From the NCBI GenBank assembly GCA_036365455.1, contig JAWQUS010000002.1, positions 5,766,001 to 5,830,000 on the forward strand: 64,000 bases of DNA, in the 5' to 3' direction. Shown here piece after piece: positions 54,082-64,000 of this stretch. Below the pieces are notes generated by a model, which was not told the DNA's origin, made no database searches, and was given only the letters and a program-made list of their open reading frames with translations. Source of the DNA: Macrosoma leucophasiata. Lineage: Eukaryota > Arthropoda > Insecta > Lepidoptera > Hedylidae. The stretch's first letter is position 1. The number at the start of each line of letters is the position of its first letter. A program made the position numbers and the translations under genes.

Positions 54082-54261
54082 CTTTTAAAATAGCATTAAA
54101 TTAAAACTATACGTTTTTTTGCAAGCGAAGCAAGTGAAAGGAGTCATATGGGAATCCTGCTGAGTTCAGTCGTAAGATGTGACTGAAGGAAATAGAGAAA
54201 ATAATGCAGGAATATATTCCCGGACACAAAAGAGTAAAAATACGTACAAAGGTATCAGACC

Positions 54262-55743
54262 TTACAACACTTTCCTATTAACTACGTTGGTAGTTATTCT
54301 GCCGGGAGCCAAAATGTAAAGAGAGTCAGGACTGGTGACGCGGTAGCAAGCGATGTACAGTTGCCCGTGTGAGAAGCAACTCGTCCTGAGGTTAACACCC
54401 GCTGACCTCAATGTCTGCCCCTGCGACTTATTGATGGTCATCGCGAAGCAAACATTCAAATTAACGCGCTTGAACTGGAACGTGAAGTTATGAGGTATGA
54501 GGGGAATGCGTGGTATAAATACTGCCTCACCAATGCCACAACCCGTAAGAATTTCCGCCTCAATGGTGTGTCTGTGGAGCGAGATGGCTTTAAGGCTGGT
54601 CCCGTTATACGACTTCGGAGGAGATAAGTTCCGAAGAAGCATAATCGGGACACCTACCTTCAGCTTGATGGTATGCGATGGAAGTCCGCTTGCTGACAGG
54701 AAGTTTAGAAATGCCATGGAATAATGTGTGGCGTCATCTTGCTCGACGACAGTACTTATGGAGGTGTACTGTACCACTTCATTTCCTATTAATTGCTGCA
54801 GCCTAATCATTTTTGGGCGTCAAAATGGCCCACTCACACACCTAAAACGTTATATTCTGCTGGTGCGGTATACGACTGATGTCCCTGTAGACACCGAGGA
54901 TGAGTTCTTCTTAGCTAAATACATCTCTGCCGAGAGACTCCACGAAGCACCACCTGTCCACCTCTCTCTTCAGGTAGAATGCTTTCGCGAAGACTTAAAA
55001 GGACATCAGAAAATTCTTGAGCACGTGCATTGTCGTCGAGCCGAACTCTCATATTAATGGTCAAGCGCAGCGTACGAACTCGTTAAGATCGTTTCAACAA
55101 AGCATTCACCTCGTCAGCCCGCAATCTGTGGCAGCAATTCCCGACGCTACAGCAATAGCAATTTTGCCTTGCCTCCTGACCTCTGCAATTATGCCAGTGG
55201 TAACAAATGTTTTTCCTGTTCCACCAGGAGCATCCAAGCAAAACATTTTACCCTGGTTTTGTCTAACGCTTTCAAGGACGGTATCATAAATTTGTTTTTG
55301 CTCTGAAGAGAACAAAGCGACATGGTCATTTCGCCAGGATCGTAGTTTGTCTCAGCGTTATACTCCCAATTTCTACGGACTTGATGCGGTGATGATTGGG
55401 GAGCTGGTAACCCATATTTGATAGTTCAATCGGTGGTGGAAATGACCACATCTTGAAATAAACTAAGACAGGTGTTCAGCATGCGTTCATTAGTTACTTC
55501 GACTTCGTCTCCAGTAGCACGTGTCTCAAAGCTCATAGAAAATCTTCAGACAGATGATGGCGATACTTCTCCGTCACTTGCCTCCGCGAGGGTGTCATCC
55601 CAATTTTGGTCACCGCCAAGAAGGTGATATGCTACGTAGGCTGCGTGGTAAGTGGGAAACTCTACGCCATCAAATGTCATCAGAAAAGCGAAATACGTTG
55701 GGCCTCGGACCGTGTGAAGTATAGAAGATCGATAGTAGATCAC
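54262..55743 (-). pseudogene. Helitron PIF1-like helicase remnant, longer copy
   Basis: Three frames in order on the minus strand. 55546-55743: YFAFLMTFDGVEFPTYHAA and WDDTLAEAS, the region before the helicase. 55106-55315: LDAPGGTGKTF (residues 27-37), Walker A of PIF1 helicases. 54262-54810: 182 codons with FAMTINKSQGQTL (122-134) and SHGQLYIACYRVT. Stops and shifts separate them, and motifs II-IV are largely deleted. Not functional. Confidence 0.85.
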
Positions 55744-56357
55744 GCCCCAAATATTCTTTAAAACAAAAAAACAATGTACAGTTTTGACTTTCCTACGATT
55801 TTAAAGATTCACAGCTCTTCCCCCGTAGGAGATAGCATGATAATATGTAGCATATATGTTGACCGGACCTGTTAGTAATATTCATGCAAAATTTGAAGTA
55901 AATCCATTTAGTACTTTTTTAGTTTAGCCCGGACATACAGACAAACAGACAAAAAATCTTAAAACTATATTTTTGGCTTCGATTTCTATAGCAGAACACG
56001 TCCCAAGTATTCTTTTAAAAAATATTCAACGTACAGTTTTGACTTTCCTACGATTTTATTAAATGTAGAGATTCCCGTGGGAATGAGTGATTTTCCCGCA
56101 ATAAAAAGTAGCCTAAATGTTGGCCAGGCTTAGTATCTATACACCACAAAAAGTTTCATTCGAATCCGTCCAGTATCTTCGGAGATTAGCCTGGACAAAG
56201 GGACAAACAGACAAACAGACAGACAATAAAATTAAAAATAATTGAAAGGTGTTCTAATACTATTTTAGCATCGCCCCCAATTAGTTTTTCGTAAGTATAT
56301 ACAATGTACAGACACGCGGATTTTACTGTTTTATTATAAGTGTAGAAGATATTGAAG

Positions 56358-56575
56358 ACCAGTTAGTCCAGCGGTGTGAGATGACCGTTTGATTCGAAAG
56401 GTTGTGGGTTTTATTCCCGGGACAAATATTTGTGTGGTGATTTTTTTTTCGGGTCTGGGTGTTTGCGTATGTGTTGTGTGTGTACAACAGGACCCACAAT
56501 ACAAGTTTATACCTAGTGTGGGGCTGTGAGTGTAAGTGTATTTATTTATTTTATACATAAAATTCATATTCATAC
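56358..56575 (+). mobile_element. tRNA-derived SINE, third type
   Basis: TTAGTCCAGCGGTGTGAG (A-box-like) and TTGTGGGTTTTATTCCCGGG (B-box-like, diverged), then a TGTGTTG-rich body and a T/A-rich end. It abuts the Helitron 5' terminus. Confidence 0.6.
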
Positions 56576-56639
56576 TTATATGTCATAATCCATTACTTTC
56601 ATTACATTTTTTACTTCAACGGTCGTATATTAAATCGTC

Positions 56640-56850
56640 TGTAAGATATTCCACGAGAAAAAGGGCCTCGAAAGCCGCGATAACATGATGAATTTACTGC
56701 GCGCTTCAGATTTCTTGTAAGTTGTTAAGTAAGCCGTGTTGCTGACGCTGCCACAATTTGTCAGCGTAATAACAAAACATCACACAACGCTTTTCTAGAT
56801 GACGTCGTTTGCTTGACGTAGCAAAAGATTGTTCAGAAAAATATGACTTT
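56640..56850 (+). repeat. Local duplication D3, copy 1
   Basis: Direct, diverged copy of 58795-59005. Shared blocks include TCTTGTAAGYTGYTAAGT, CAATTTGTCAGCG and AATAACAAAACA. Non-coding. Confidence 0.65.
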
Positions 56851-56858
56851 GTCTTGAA

Positions 56859-57717
56859 CATAGAGCGACGGACCGGAGGGGAGTAGCCATATGCAGGCTT
56901 TTCCTTCTGTGAAAGTACACACCCAAGTGGAGATGTTTAAATGTGTGCGTGAAATTGTTAATGTATTTTATTAAAGTCAAAGTCTGAGTTGCGTAGTAAT
57001 ATATTATTTTTGTTGTCTGTGTGTCAGGGACAGGAAGCGCTTTCCTAATCTTTATTTTTAGCGGGTAAATTGATAGGTTAGAATATTTATACCCTATAAA
57101 AACGCCATACAACTTGGTTACCTTTCGATTGACTTACTCTATCTTAAGGAAAGCCTTTAATAGGGTTTCCCTTTAAATAATTTGTTAAAACCTGCATTTA
57201 ATGTTACCCTTACAAGAACCCTTTCTGATAGGGTAACCCTATCGCATACCTATCGGCTAAAGCTCTTTCTTTGGAATTGGTGGCACGCGGCACACCTAGT
57301 TAAAATATACCCTATTTTAATGGCTCTGCGTTACAAATTTAACAAATGGGTAATGGTTTGTTTGATACCAGCGCGGGCGATGCAATCAACTTCGGTAAGC
57401 AAAAACCTTATCACTAAGAGATTAAACAAAACTCTTAAAGTAAAGGCTAAATCTATCCTAACATTACGGTTACCCTAATGTTATGATAGATTATTAGGTT
57501 AGCCTTTCCTTGGGTAAGACTTTCTAGAGGATAATATGGCCGACCCTATCGTAAGGATATAAATCTAAAGCGCTTTTAAAATTAGCCGCTAATCCGGTCC
57601 CTGGTGTGTGTGTATCACACAAATTCCTCCCCGCAAAAATTGGCAGACTGTTTTGCATCGGTAATAAACGCTACGACTACTCCCTTCCGGTCGGCCGGTG
57701 GCCCGTGTTGCTCTATG
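56859..57717 (+). mobile_element. hAT-like MITE with nested MITE
   Basis: CATAGAGCGACGGACCGGAG to CCGTGTTGCTCTATG, flanked by perfect GTCTTGAA at 56851-56858 and 57718-57725. Its own sequence is about 280 bp; the rest is the insert at 57025-57603. Confidence 0.9.
57025..57603. mobile_element. Second hAT-like element nested in the MITE
   Basis: Inverted ends CAGGGAC(A/C)GGA and an internal GCGCTTT/AAAGCGC pair. The flanks CTGTGTGT and GTGTGTGT fit an 8-bp duplication in TG-rich DNA. The CAGGG terminus is typical of hAT. A 98-codon frame has no domain. Confidence 0.7.
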
Positions 57718-57725
57718 GTCTTGAA

Positions 57726-58041
57726 TGAGTAATATACGATAGTACAGTAGTGTGTAAGTACTCAGCAAAAACAACGGCACATCGAGCTTAGGAAAGAAAC
57801 AATTTGCTAGCTTCGACTATGTAGAGCATTTTCTCGGTTGCACACTGCCTACGTAAGTACTGATCGTGCGGTATTGATCAAAATTTAATCAAAATGGTCG
57901 ACAAACGTGACATAGGTAGAGTGAAAGAGATAATGCTCTACTCTCCACAGAGCCGAAATTACCCGAAACCTCTTTCCAAAACTCGATGTACAATATTTCT
58001 TGGTGGGTACTGTAACTATTATAATATGCCTGTTCTCTTTT
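57726..58041. other. Unassigned spacer
   Basis: No gene or shared repeat recognised. Confidence 0.4.
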
Positions 58042-58328
58042 AGGCCACTACTACTACGCTGAGGTCCTGGGTTCGATCCCCGGTTAGGGGGTTATCAGAG
58101 ATAATGGTGTAAAGTCCTTTATTTCTGGTTTAATTGTGATTTTTCCATTTTCTGGAAGTTTCCCAGTACCTCAAAGTTTGGTAATGTGCCCGGAGATGTC
58201 AACAGGCTCACCACCTGTTACATGTGCCAAAAACGTAACCGGCGAATCGTGGGTTTGCATGTATGCTTGAATGCATGCATTTACCTCTGCCTACCCCTTC
58301 AGGGATTACAGGCGTGAAGTTACGTTTC
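58042..58328 (+). mobile_element. tSINE, A box missing
   Basis: GGCCACTACTACTACGCTGA, B box GGTTCGATCCC, then the full body to CAGGCGTGAAGTTACG. Confidence 0.85.
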
Positions 58329-58358
58329 TTTTAAATAAAAATGGAGTACGTGACTTAC

Positions 58359-58666
58359 GGTCATAGATCACTACAGCCACCCAGCACCCGACCAGCACCG
58401 CCGCGTTTTACCGCGTCCACTTGTTGTCGACGAGTGGTCCACGGGTGAACGACGTGCTGTGATGTGTCCACTTGGGATCAGCGAGTTGGCAATGCAAAGT
58501 CAACGCAAGACAAGCTAGTGATCACTAAGTGGTCCACTCGTCGTCCGCCGCCCGCGCGTTGACGGCTTGCGATCGAGGTGATACGGACCAGAGTTGATGT
58601 TGACGCAGACCGCTCGAGGCGGTCGGGCGGTGGTCGGGTGCCGGGTGGCTCTAGTGAGCTATGACC
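58359..58666. mobile_element. GC-rich MITE with about 40-bp inverted repeats
   Basis: Ends GGTCATAG.TCACTA.AGCC and CACCC.GCACCCGACCA in inverted order at the two sides; 308 bp. Flanks CTTAC (58354-58358) and CTTAA (58667-58671) may be a 5-bp duplication with one change. GC-rich interior with several CACTTG/GACGAGTGG motifs. The superfamily is open. Confidence 0.75.
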
Positions 58667-58794
58667 CTTAAGGTCAACGACAACTACCTATAAGTTTTTT
58701 TAATTTATGGATTTGCGAGATACAGATTGCTTTATTTGTTAATTGCATTGTTATAGAAACCTTGTGCTTCAACGGAGGTTGACCAAAATATTAA

Positions 58795-59005
58795 AATTTG
58801 ATATTGTTTCTACAAGAAAAAGGATCTTGGGAGCTGCGATAATCTTATAATGGATTTGCTGCATACTTCACATTTCTTGTAAGCTGCTAAGTGAGACGTG
58901 TTCGTGACGCCTCCGCAATTTGTCAGCGAAATAACAAAACAAGGCACATCGTGTTTTTAGATGATGTCGTTTATTTGAGGTTCCAAGTTTTTCTGAAATT
59001 GTTTT
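58795..59005 (+). repeat. Local duplication D3, copy 2
   Basis: Direct, diverged copy of 56640-56850. Confidence 0.65.
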
Positions 59006-59048
59006 GGGCTTTAGGGAAGTAAGGCAAATTCAAATATTTTATTTCAAA

Positions 59049-59322
59049 CTTGCTGTGCCCGCGACTTCATCCACGTTAGAATTTTCGATTGTTCAGTATC
59101 TACCCGGACGACGTCGTGGGCTAGTATAAAAGCTATATTACATAAGCTATCTGCCAGTGAAAGTCCCGTCGAAATCGATTAAGCCGTTCCCGAGATTAGC
59201 CCCAACAAACAGACAGACAAACAAAAAAATATATGTACCGTGTATACATATATGTGCATTAAGTAAAAAGCGGTTATTTTTATATTACAAATAGACACTC
59301 TAATTTTATTTATTTGTATAGA
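59049..59322 (-). mobile_element. Small Helitron, terminal CTAG mutated
   Basis: On the minus strand A|TCTATACAAATAAATAAAAT start; the end GTCGCGGGCACAGCAAG|T shows CTAG changed to CAAG. Confidence 0.75.
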
Positions 59323-59634
59323 TTGGTCTACAAATTCCACTCTTGGATTGTCAAGTTACAAGCTACTTATAGTGAATTAAGTATAATAATAATTCTAAAG
59401 GTATTCATAATAAGCTTCTTACTTACTGTTTGTACCATGATTCTTCATGATTCTTATCAACGTCGTTAAAAAAAATATTTTCCTAAGAACTGTTCAGTGC
59501 TTCGAGTGGAATCCTCAGTGCGCGATTACGATTTACATTTAATTGTTTTGAAAACATAACACTAGAATTATGTTCAATAATTAGTGATATGGTGATTGAA
59601 ACAAACAATCCCCCTAAATTGATCATCATTATCA
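59323..59634. other. Unassigned spacer
   Basis: No gene or shared repeat recognised. Confidence 0.4.
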
Positions 59635-59986
59635 TCATATCAGCCAAAAGACGTTCACGGACAAAGGCCTCCCCAAAGATTGCCACAACGAATGGTCCTG
59701 GGCCACCCACATCCAGGGATTGCCCGCAACCTGCATCAGGTCGTCGGTCCACCTCGTGGAGGGCCTGCCTACGCTTCGTCTTCCGGTACACGGTCGCCAC
59801 TCTAGAACACCTCTGACCCAGCGGCCGTCATTTCTTCGAGCTATGTGCCCTGAGCCTCACTATTCAGTGGGCTATGTCGGTGACTTTGATTCTCACGCGG
59901 ATCTCCTCATTCGATCTCGCAGAGAAACACCGAGCATAGCCCTTTCCACTGCTCTCTGAGTGACTCTGAGCCTTATTATGAGGCTT
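59635..59986 (-). pseudogene. RTE-type LINE remnant
   Basis: Reverse complement of the RTE C-terminus (compare 45593-46016): ATG-repeat tail, CGACGACCTGATGCAGG and GCTCGAAGAAATGACGG regions, with frame breaks. It is cut at 59991 by the transposon 59992-61562; a few further bases (GAGCGACCCTC) continue at 61568. Confidence 0.75.
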
Positions 59987-60357
59987 ATATTGGGGTACTT
60001 AGTCTAAACGGACCAAAAAGAATGGACCGTAGTCCATTCGGCCGTAATCAAAAAACGTCTACGTCCCAACGTCCCGGTCATACAATAATTTAAAAGTACA
60101 GTCGCATGCGTAACAGTCGTATGGTTTATAAATTTGCGCTATAAAATATTTACATATTTAAAGTAGTATTCAATATAATAGTTGTAATTACACAAAATAT
60201 TTAACATCTTCGTTTCTAGTTGGACTTCAGGTACCTAACTCAACATTGACCCTTTCTCGTCAATCAATCACAAGTAAGCAGTTTATCTGTTACGTCAGAT
60301 GAGTGGCGAAAAGAAGGTTCCGTAGTAAATAAGGGACCCTAATAATTTCGCCATGTC

Positions 60358-60359
<2 letters not shown>

Positions 60360-60390
<31 letters not shown>
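60360..60390. repeat. (TCTG)n microsatellite
   Basis: Seven or so GTCT units near the end of repeat P. Confidence 0.9.
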
Positions 60391-60391
<1 letters not shown>

Positions 60392-60634
60392 CGGCTTAGC
60401 GCAAAAACTATTGGTACTAGAGACTTGAAATTTGGCACAAGTGTACACCTTAATTACGCCAACAAAGTGGTATAATAAAAATATTAAAAATATATTTTTT
60501 TAGGGTAACACATGTAACGCGCGGATTTTTTTCGTTTTCTATAGAGTGTGAGATATCGTTGGATAGGTCTTCCAAAAATGTTAGGGGTGTGCTTACATTA
60601 TTTTTGGATTTAGTTAACTGTTCGTGACTTATTA

Positions 60635-60909
60635 CTATTACGCTGGAGGTCCTGGGTTCGATTCCCGGGTCGGGGGATATTAGAGATAACGGTCTAAAAT
60701 CCTTTATCTCTGCTTCTATTGGGATTTTTCCATTTTCTGGAAGTTTCCCAGTACCCCGGAGTTTGGTAATGTGCCCGGAGATGGCAACAGGTTCGCCACC
60801 TGTTACATGGGCCAAAACGTAACCGGCGAGTCGTGGGTGTTTGCATGTATGATTAAATGCATGCATTTACCTCTGCCTACCCCTTCGGGGATTACAGGCG
60901 TGAAGTTAC
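60635..60909 (+). mobile_element. tSINE with 15-bp duplication
   Basis: Flanked by perfect GTTCGTGACTTATTA at 60620-60634 and 60910-60924, within repeat P. It starts downstream of the A box (CTATTACGCTGGAGGTCC), keeps the B box GGTTCGATTCC and ends GGCGTGAAGTTAC. The insert was therefore 5'-truncated. Confidence 0.9.
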
Positions 60910-61234
60910 GTTCGTGACTTATTAAGCTTTAAAGTGCCAATTTTCGTTAGAGTCAAGTGTCCCCCCCCCTCTACCAACTAAACGGTTGTTGTTAGAAATT
61001 CAAACGTTGCGGCAATAGTAGCTACATATAACGAAATTAAAAGGAATATTATCACAACTAAGTTGGCTTTACAAGTTTGCGAGTAATAGTCGACCAAATA
61101 TAATACTAAAAAAATTCTCCTCCTAAAAAACTCCATAGAAAATATTTTTTATATTTTTTCATTACATTAATCAAACCTTAAAATTACGGAACACTGCGCG
61201 TGGCCCAACACGCACTTGACCGGTTTTTTGTATG

Positions 61235-61385
61235 TATGTATCTTCACGCCAAGTCCCTAACGGGGTAGGCAGAGATTTTTTGTAAATATGTTTAAGTGGT
61301 TGATTGTTTTTACGTATGTATATATATATACATGTATCTTCACACCAGGTCACTAACGGGGTAGGCAGAGAGTGTAGAGCATACA
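61235..61385 (-). repeat. Two SINE-B fragments
   Basis: ATCTTCACGCCAAGTCCCTA, then ACGGGGTAGGCAG (to about 61282), and a second similar piece at 61335-61385, in minus orientation. Confidence 0.6.
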
Positions 61386-61599
61386 AATTTAAGAAAAAAA
61401 AAGACTAAGTATTCCAATTTATAACTTTTGCACTCGAATGTACTCCGTGTATAAATTTGTTAATAATATTTTATGACCGGTCCGTTGAGACGTAGATAAT
61501 TTTTGATTACGGCCGAATGGACTACGGTCCATTCTTTTTGGTCCGTTCAGTTGTAGTACCCCATATTGAGCGACCCTCTAAATTAGTATTATTAAAATA

Positions 61600-63065
61600 G
61601 GTTTCAGATTTAATGGTTCCGGTAACATTGCACTCACAATCTCGTTTTTGACTTCAAAATTTATTGATCATAAAAATGCAACCCACTCGAATGCCTCTTT
61701 ACAGACAAATGGCACTCCAATGGCAAAATTTATTAGGCTATCGTTTTTATTCTTATAGGGTTACATCCTTTACAATTCAATGAAATAATCCTACTTAATT
61801 AGTATATTCCAATTAGGTTTCAGATTGATTCGTTCTGATTATTCATTTGGCTAAGTTTGTCTCGCAAGGACCGACATTGCACTGACGATCTCGTTTTGAC
61901 ATTCAAATTACTCGGCAAATTCGCAAACCAATCGGATGACTCTTCAATCATTCGGAATTGTAATTAATGCCACAATCGATTGCATAGTCAAGTTTTTTCA
62001 TCTGTGTTTCATCTGCTGGAAGTAGAGTTTCCATTTCTATCGGTCTAATTGTTATGTAGCGTATTTGTTGTGTCAGGCGAGTAGACCGGCAGAATAGCAC
62101 TGAGCGTTTCCATTAGGTTTTAGTTTTTTTTTGTCCTCATTAATTTAATGAAACAATCCCGCATAACAAGTACCCAGGTATATTCCAATTGGGTTTCAGA
62201 TTGACTCGTTCTGATTATTCATTTGGCTAAGTTTGTCTCGCAAGCCGACATTGCACTCAGGATCTCGTTTTGATATTCAAATTACTCAACAAATTCGCAA
62301 ACCACTCGAATGACTCTTCAATCATTCGGAATTGTAATTAATGCCACAATCGATTGCATAGTCAAGTTTTTTCATCTGTAGTTCATCTGCTGGTAGAAGA
62401 GTTTCAATGTCTATCGGTCTAATTATTTTGTAGCTTATTTGTTGTGTCAGATGGGTAGACCGGCAGAATGGCACTAAGCGTTTCCATTAGGTTTTTTTTT
62501 TTTGGGGTTCGGGACTCTGAAGCATGGGTTTCGTCCTCATTAATATGTTTTTTTTTGTGTAATGGATGTGGCAAACAAGCATGCAGTTGACATTGATGGT
62601 AAGTGATGACTGCAGCCTATCGACACCCACACAACGACCAGAAGTCAAAATGCAGATGCGTTATCACTTCTGAGGCCTAAGGTATTGTGCCTCTGTACCG
62701 GAACTTACAGAGCCGTACATTACCACCTGATCGGAACACGATAGTCCTGAACACTACCATTTAGCGGCATGTAAATTAGGTAATGCCGTGGTGCCTACGC
62801 CCGCGAGCTTCTTCACTGGAGCTCTTCCATCAGTAAATCAATCAAACAATCCTGCATAACAAGTATAACTAGGTATCATCTAATTGGGTTTCAGATTAAC
62901 TCGTTCTGATTATTCATTTGGCTCAGTTTGTCTCGCAAGCCGACATTGCACTCAGGATCTCGTTTTGACATTCAAATTACTCTACAAATTCGCAAACCAT
63001 TCGAATGACTCTTCAATCATTCGAAATTGTAATTTACGTTACAATCGATTGCACCTTGGAGTTTC
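61600..63065 (+). repeat. Tandem array of about 380-bp units
   Basis: Units start near 61795, 62176 and 62879, with a degenerate partial unit from 61600. Shared blocks include TCGTTCTGATTATTCATTTG, GCCGACATTGCACTC, ATGACTCTTCAATCATTCG and ATTAGGTTTTAGTTTTTTTT. The third unit starts after a SINE-A insertion. No conserved frame. Satellite-like, not seen elsewhere in the window. Confidence 0.85.
62548..62835 (-). mobile_element. SINE-A inside the tandem array
   Basis: Poly(T) then TGTGTAATGGATGTGGC through to GAGCTCTTCCATCAGTA. It sits between ATTAAT and the unit continuation AATCAATCAAACAATCC. The corresponding stretch in the previous unit is unbroken. Confidence 0.85.
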
Positions 63066-63124
63066 TTTGTCTATATTTATTATCCGTTTTATGTACTTCC
63101 CATGAGGTCAAAAGTCAGAGCATC

Positions 63125-63161
63125 GTACACTAGGGTTGCCTGTCGCCAACGCCTAGTGTAC
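63125..63161. repeat. Short perfect hairpin
   Basis: GTACACTAGG and CCTAGTGTAC around a 17-base loop. No T-run follows, so it is not a terminator. Confidence 0.6.
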
Positions 63162-63424
63162 ACCCAGTTTTATTTGCCATCATTTACAAAGTGACATCAA
63201 TTACAAGCCGATACCCATCTTCGTCATTACAATATCCCGATATGGATCCACGTGAGCCCCATAACACCGTGTCATCTATCAAGCTGTCGTGTCAGATCAA
63301 CGGAGGGATGCACAATGTAGGTGGCGCACTTTGTTCTTATGAAGGTGTAAAATATTTCAATACTTTTTATTTCGGAGGTGAAAATTCTAATAGGGAATTA
63401 TCCACTAGACCAACGTTACTTTGC

Positions 63425-63509
63425 CGGGTGGCGATACAAAACAATTTTTTTTACAATTTTTGTGTCTGTCTGTTTGTTTGTTCAAGCTAAGCTTCGCGGG
63501 TACAGCTAG
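63425..63509 (+). mobile_element. Helitron 3' end
   Basis: TTTGTGTCTGTCTGTTTG, then GCTTCGCGGGTACAGCTAG|T. The rest of 63162-63670 shows no supported feature; a 99-codon frame at 63191-63490 runs into this element and is not credible. Confidence 0.55.
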
Positions 63510-63670
63510 TCTGACATATAATCGACATTAGCAATAACCAGTGCATCACGGGCCGTGGTCCGCTCCGTACCAAATCTGGACGTGTTACTACTATTACAGA
63601 TAACAGTCAAAGTTGTGACGTTTTTAACATCCTATTTTTTGCTTATTTATGTAAGTAAATGCAATATGAA

Positions 63671-64000
63671 GTAGATCGGAAGCGATCTAATCGATGAAGC
63701 GGGCGCGGTCGGCTGTGTAATGGGAGACCACCAGTAAAAAAATAAAATGCGCGTTTCCGTGCTTCGGAGGGCACATTAAGCCGTCGGTCCCGGTTGCTAT
63801 CGATAAATAGCAGTCGTTAAACCTTGTCGGAGGCCTTATGGGCGGTTTGAAAACATCCGACAATGGGTTGGCCACTAACCCGTATCTCCACCAACCCGCA
63901 TTGGGGCAGCGTGGTCGAGTAAGCTCCAGGCCTCCTCCCAAGAAGGGGAGAGACTCGTGCTCAGCAGTTGGACGTATCAAGGGTTGCCATTATTATTATT
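63671..64000 (+). mobile_element. SINE-G, runs to the window edge
   Basis: From GTAGATCGGAAGCGATC to TTGCCATTATTATTATT at the last base. The first about 25 bp of the family are missing. Frames across it on the minus strand are accidental. Confidence 0.85.

Larger units (their letters stand above)
53725..56349 (-). mobile_element. PIF1-type Helitron, copy 2
   Basis: On the minus strand it starts A|TCTTCTACACTTATAATAA (start base approximate) and ends GTTGCGGGCAGCAGCTAG|T. The about 600-bp non-coding 5' region matches 6913 and 37143. Then come helicase remnants, then the 3' region. It is interrupted by SINE-T at 53817-54081. The Rep (HUH nuclease) domain of autonomous Helitrons is missing. Confidence 0.85.
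60314..61229 (-). repeat. Repeat P, minus copy, split by tSINE
   Basis: From AGGGACCCTAATAATTTCGC (plus strand) to CACGCACTTGACCGGTTTTT. It contains the uninterrupted AAATTT (60428-60433) used as reference for the Spy-like insertion at 19169. Confidence 0.75.
59992..61562. mobile_element. DNA transposon with about 95-bp inverted repeats, ATATT duplication
   Basis: Ends GGGGTACT and AGTACCCC, with arms sharing ACGGACCAAAAAGAATGG, CGTAGTCCATTCGGCCG and TAATCAAAAA. ATATT at 59987-59991 and 61563-61567 is a 5-bp duplication inside the RTE remnant. The interior holds repeat P and SINEs; no transposase is seen. The superfamily is not assigned. Confidence 0.75.

Noticed and set aside
54728..55057. 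109-residue plus-strand protein
   Set aside because: Antisense shadow of the Helitron helicase remnant; the same shadow appears at 41647-41973.
63125..63161. Rho-independent terminator
   Set aside because: Eukaryotic context, no T-run after the stem, no gene upstream.

Overview
This is an AT-rich insect nuclear sequence, most likely from a moth or butterfly (Lepidoptera). The basis is the mobile-element content: Helitron-type elements that start TC, end CTAG and sit between a host A and T; RTE-type retrotransposons with ATG-repeat tails; SINEs ending in a LINE-like tail with ATT repeats; and many small inverted-repeat elements. I find no intact host gene, no functional RNA gene and no bacterial or organelle feature. 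The window could be a large intron, an intergenic region or repeat-rich heterochromatin (a W chromosome is possible but untested).

Layout. 0-9 kb: Spy-like elements, Helitron pieces, a Harbinger-type MITE and SINEs. 10.3-14.5 kb: four direct copies of a locally confined repeat (R), broken up by later insertions, with a possible THAP-type first exon between copies 1 and 2. 15-17 kb: Helitrons end to end. 18-23 kb: a dispersed repeat (P) interrupted by a Spy-like element, SINEs and interleaved inverted repeats. 23.4-25.6 kb: the 3' end of a LINE split by a 1.75-kb terminal-inverted-repeat transposon. 26-31 kb: hairpin and tandem structures, LINE ends, and a local duplication at 29.7/30.3 kb. 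31.5-35.1 kb: three diverged copies of a local segment (X). 37.1-42.7 kb: a PIF1-type Helitron carrying an inserted LINE whose endonuclease-reverse transcriptase frame is broken by one stop codon. 43-53 kb: hAT-like MITEs with 8-9-bp target duplications, RTE and LINE ends, and a tandem duplication at 51.4-52.6 kb. 53.7-56.3 kb: a second PIF1-type Helitron on the minus strand. 56.6-61.6 kb: nested transposons three to four deep. 61.6-63.1 kb: a tandem array of about 380-bp units.

Labels used below: SINE-A (about 290 bp, A-rich 3' tail, more than 20 copies); SINE-T (contains a complete Tyr-like tRNA cloverleaf); SINE-G (GC-rich, ATT-repeat tail); SINE-B (short GC-rich fragment); tSINE (tRNA-headed, with A and B boxes); LINE-J (the LINE at 37.7-40.7 kb and its truncated relatives); P, Q, R, X (repeats without an assigned family).

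The main value of the window is as a record of insertions. Target duplications and uninterrupted paralogous copies inside the same window allow several insertions to be reconstructed to the base. All family names rest on motifs read by eye; no database search was run.
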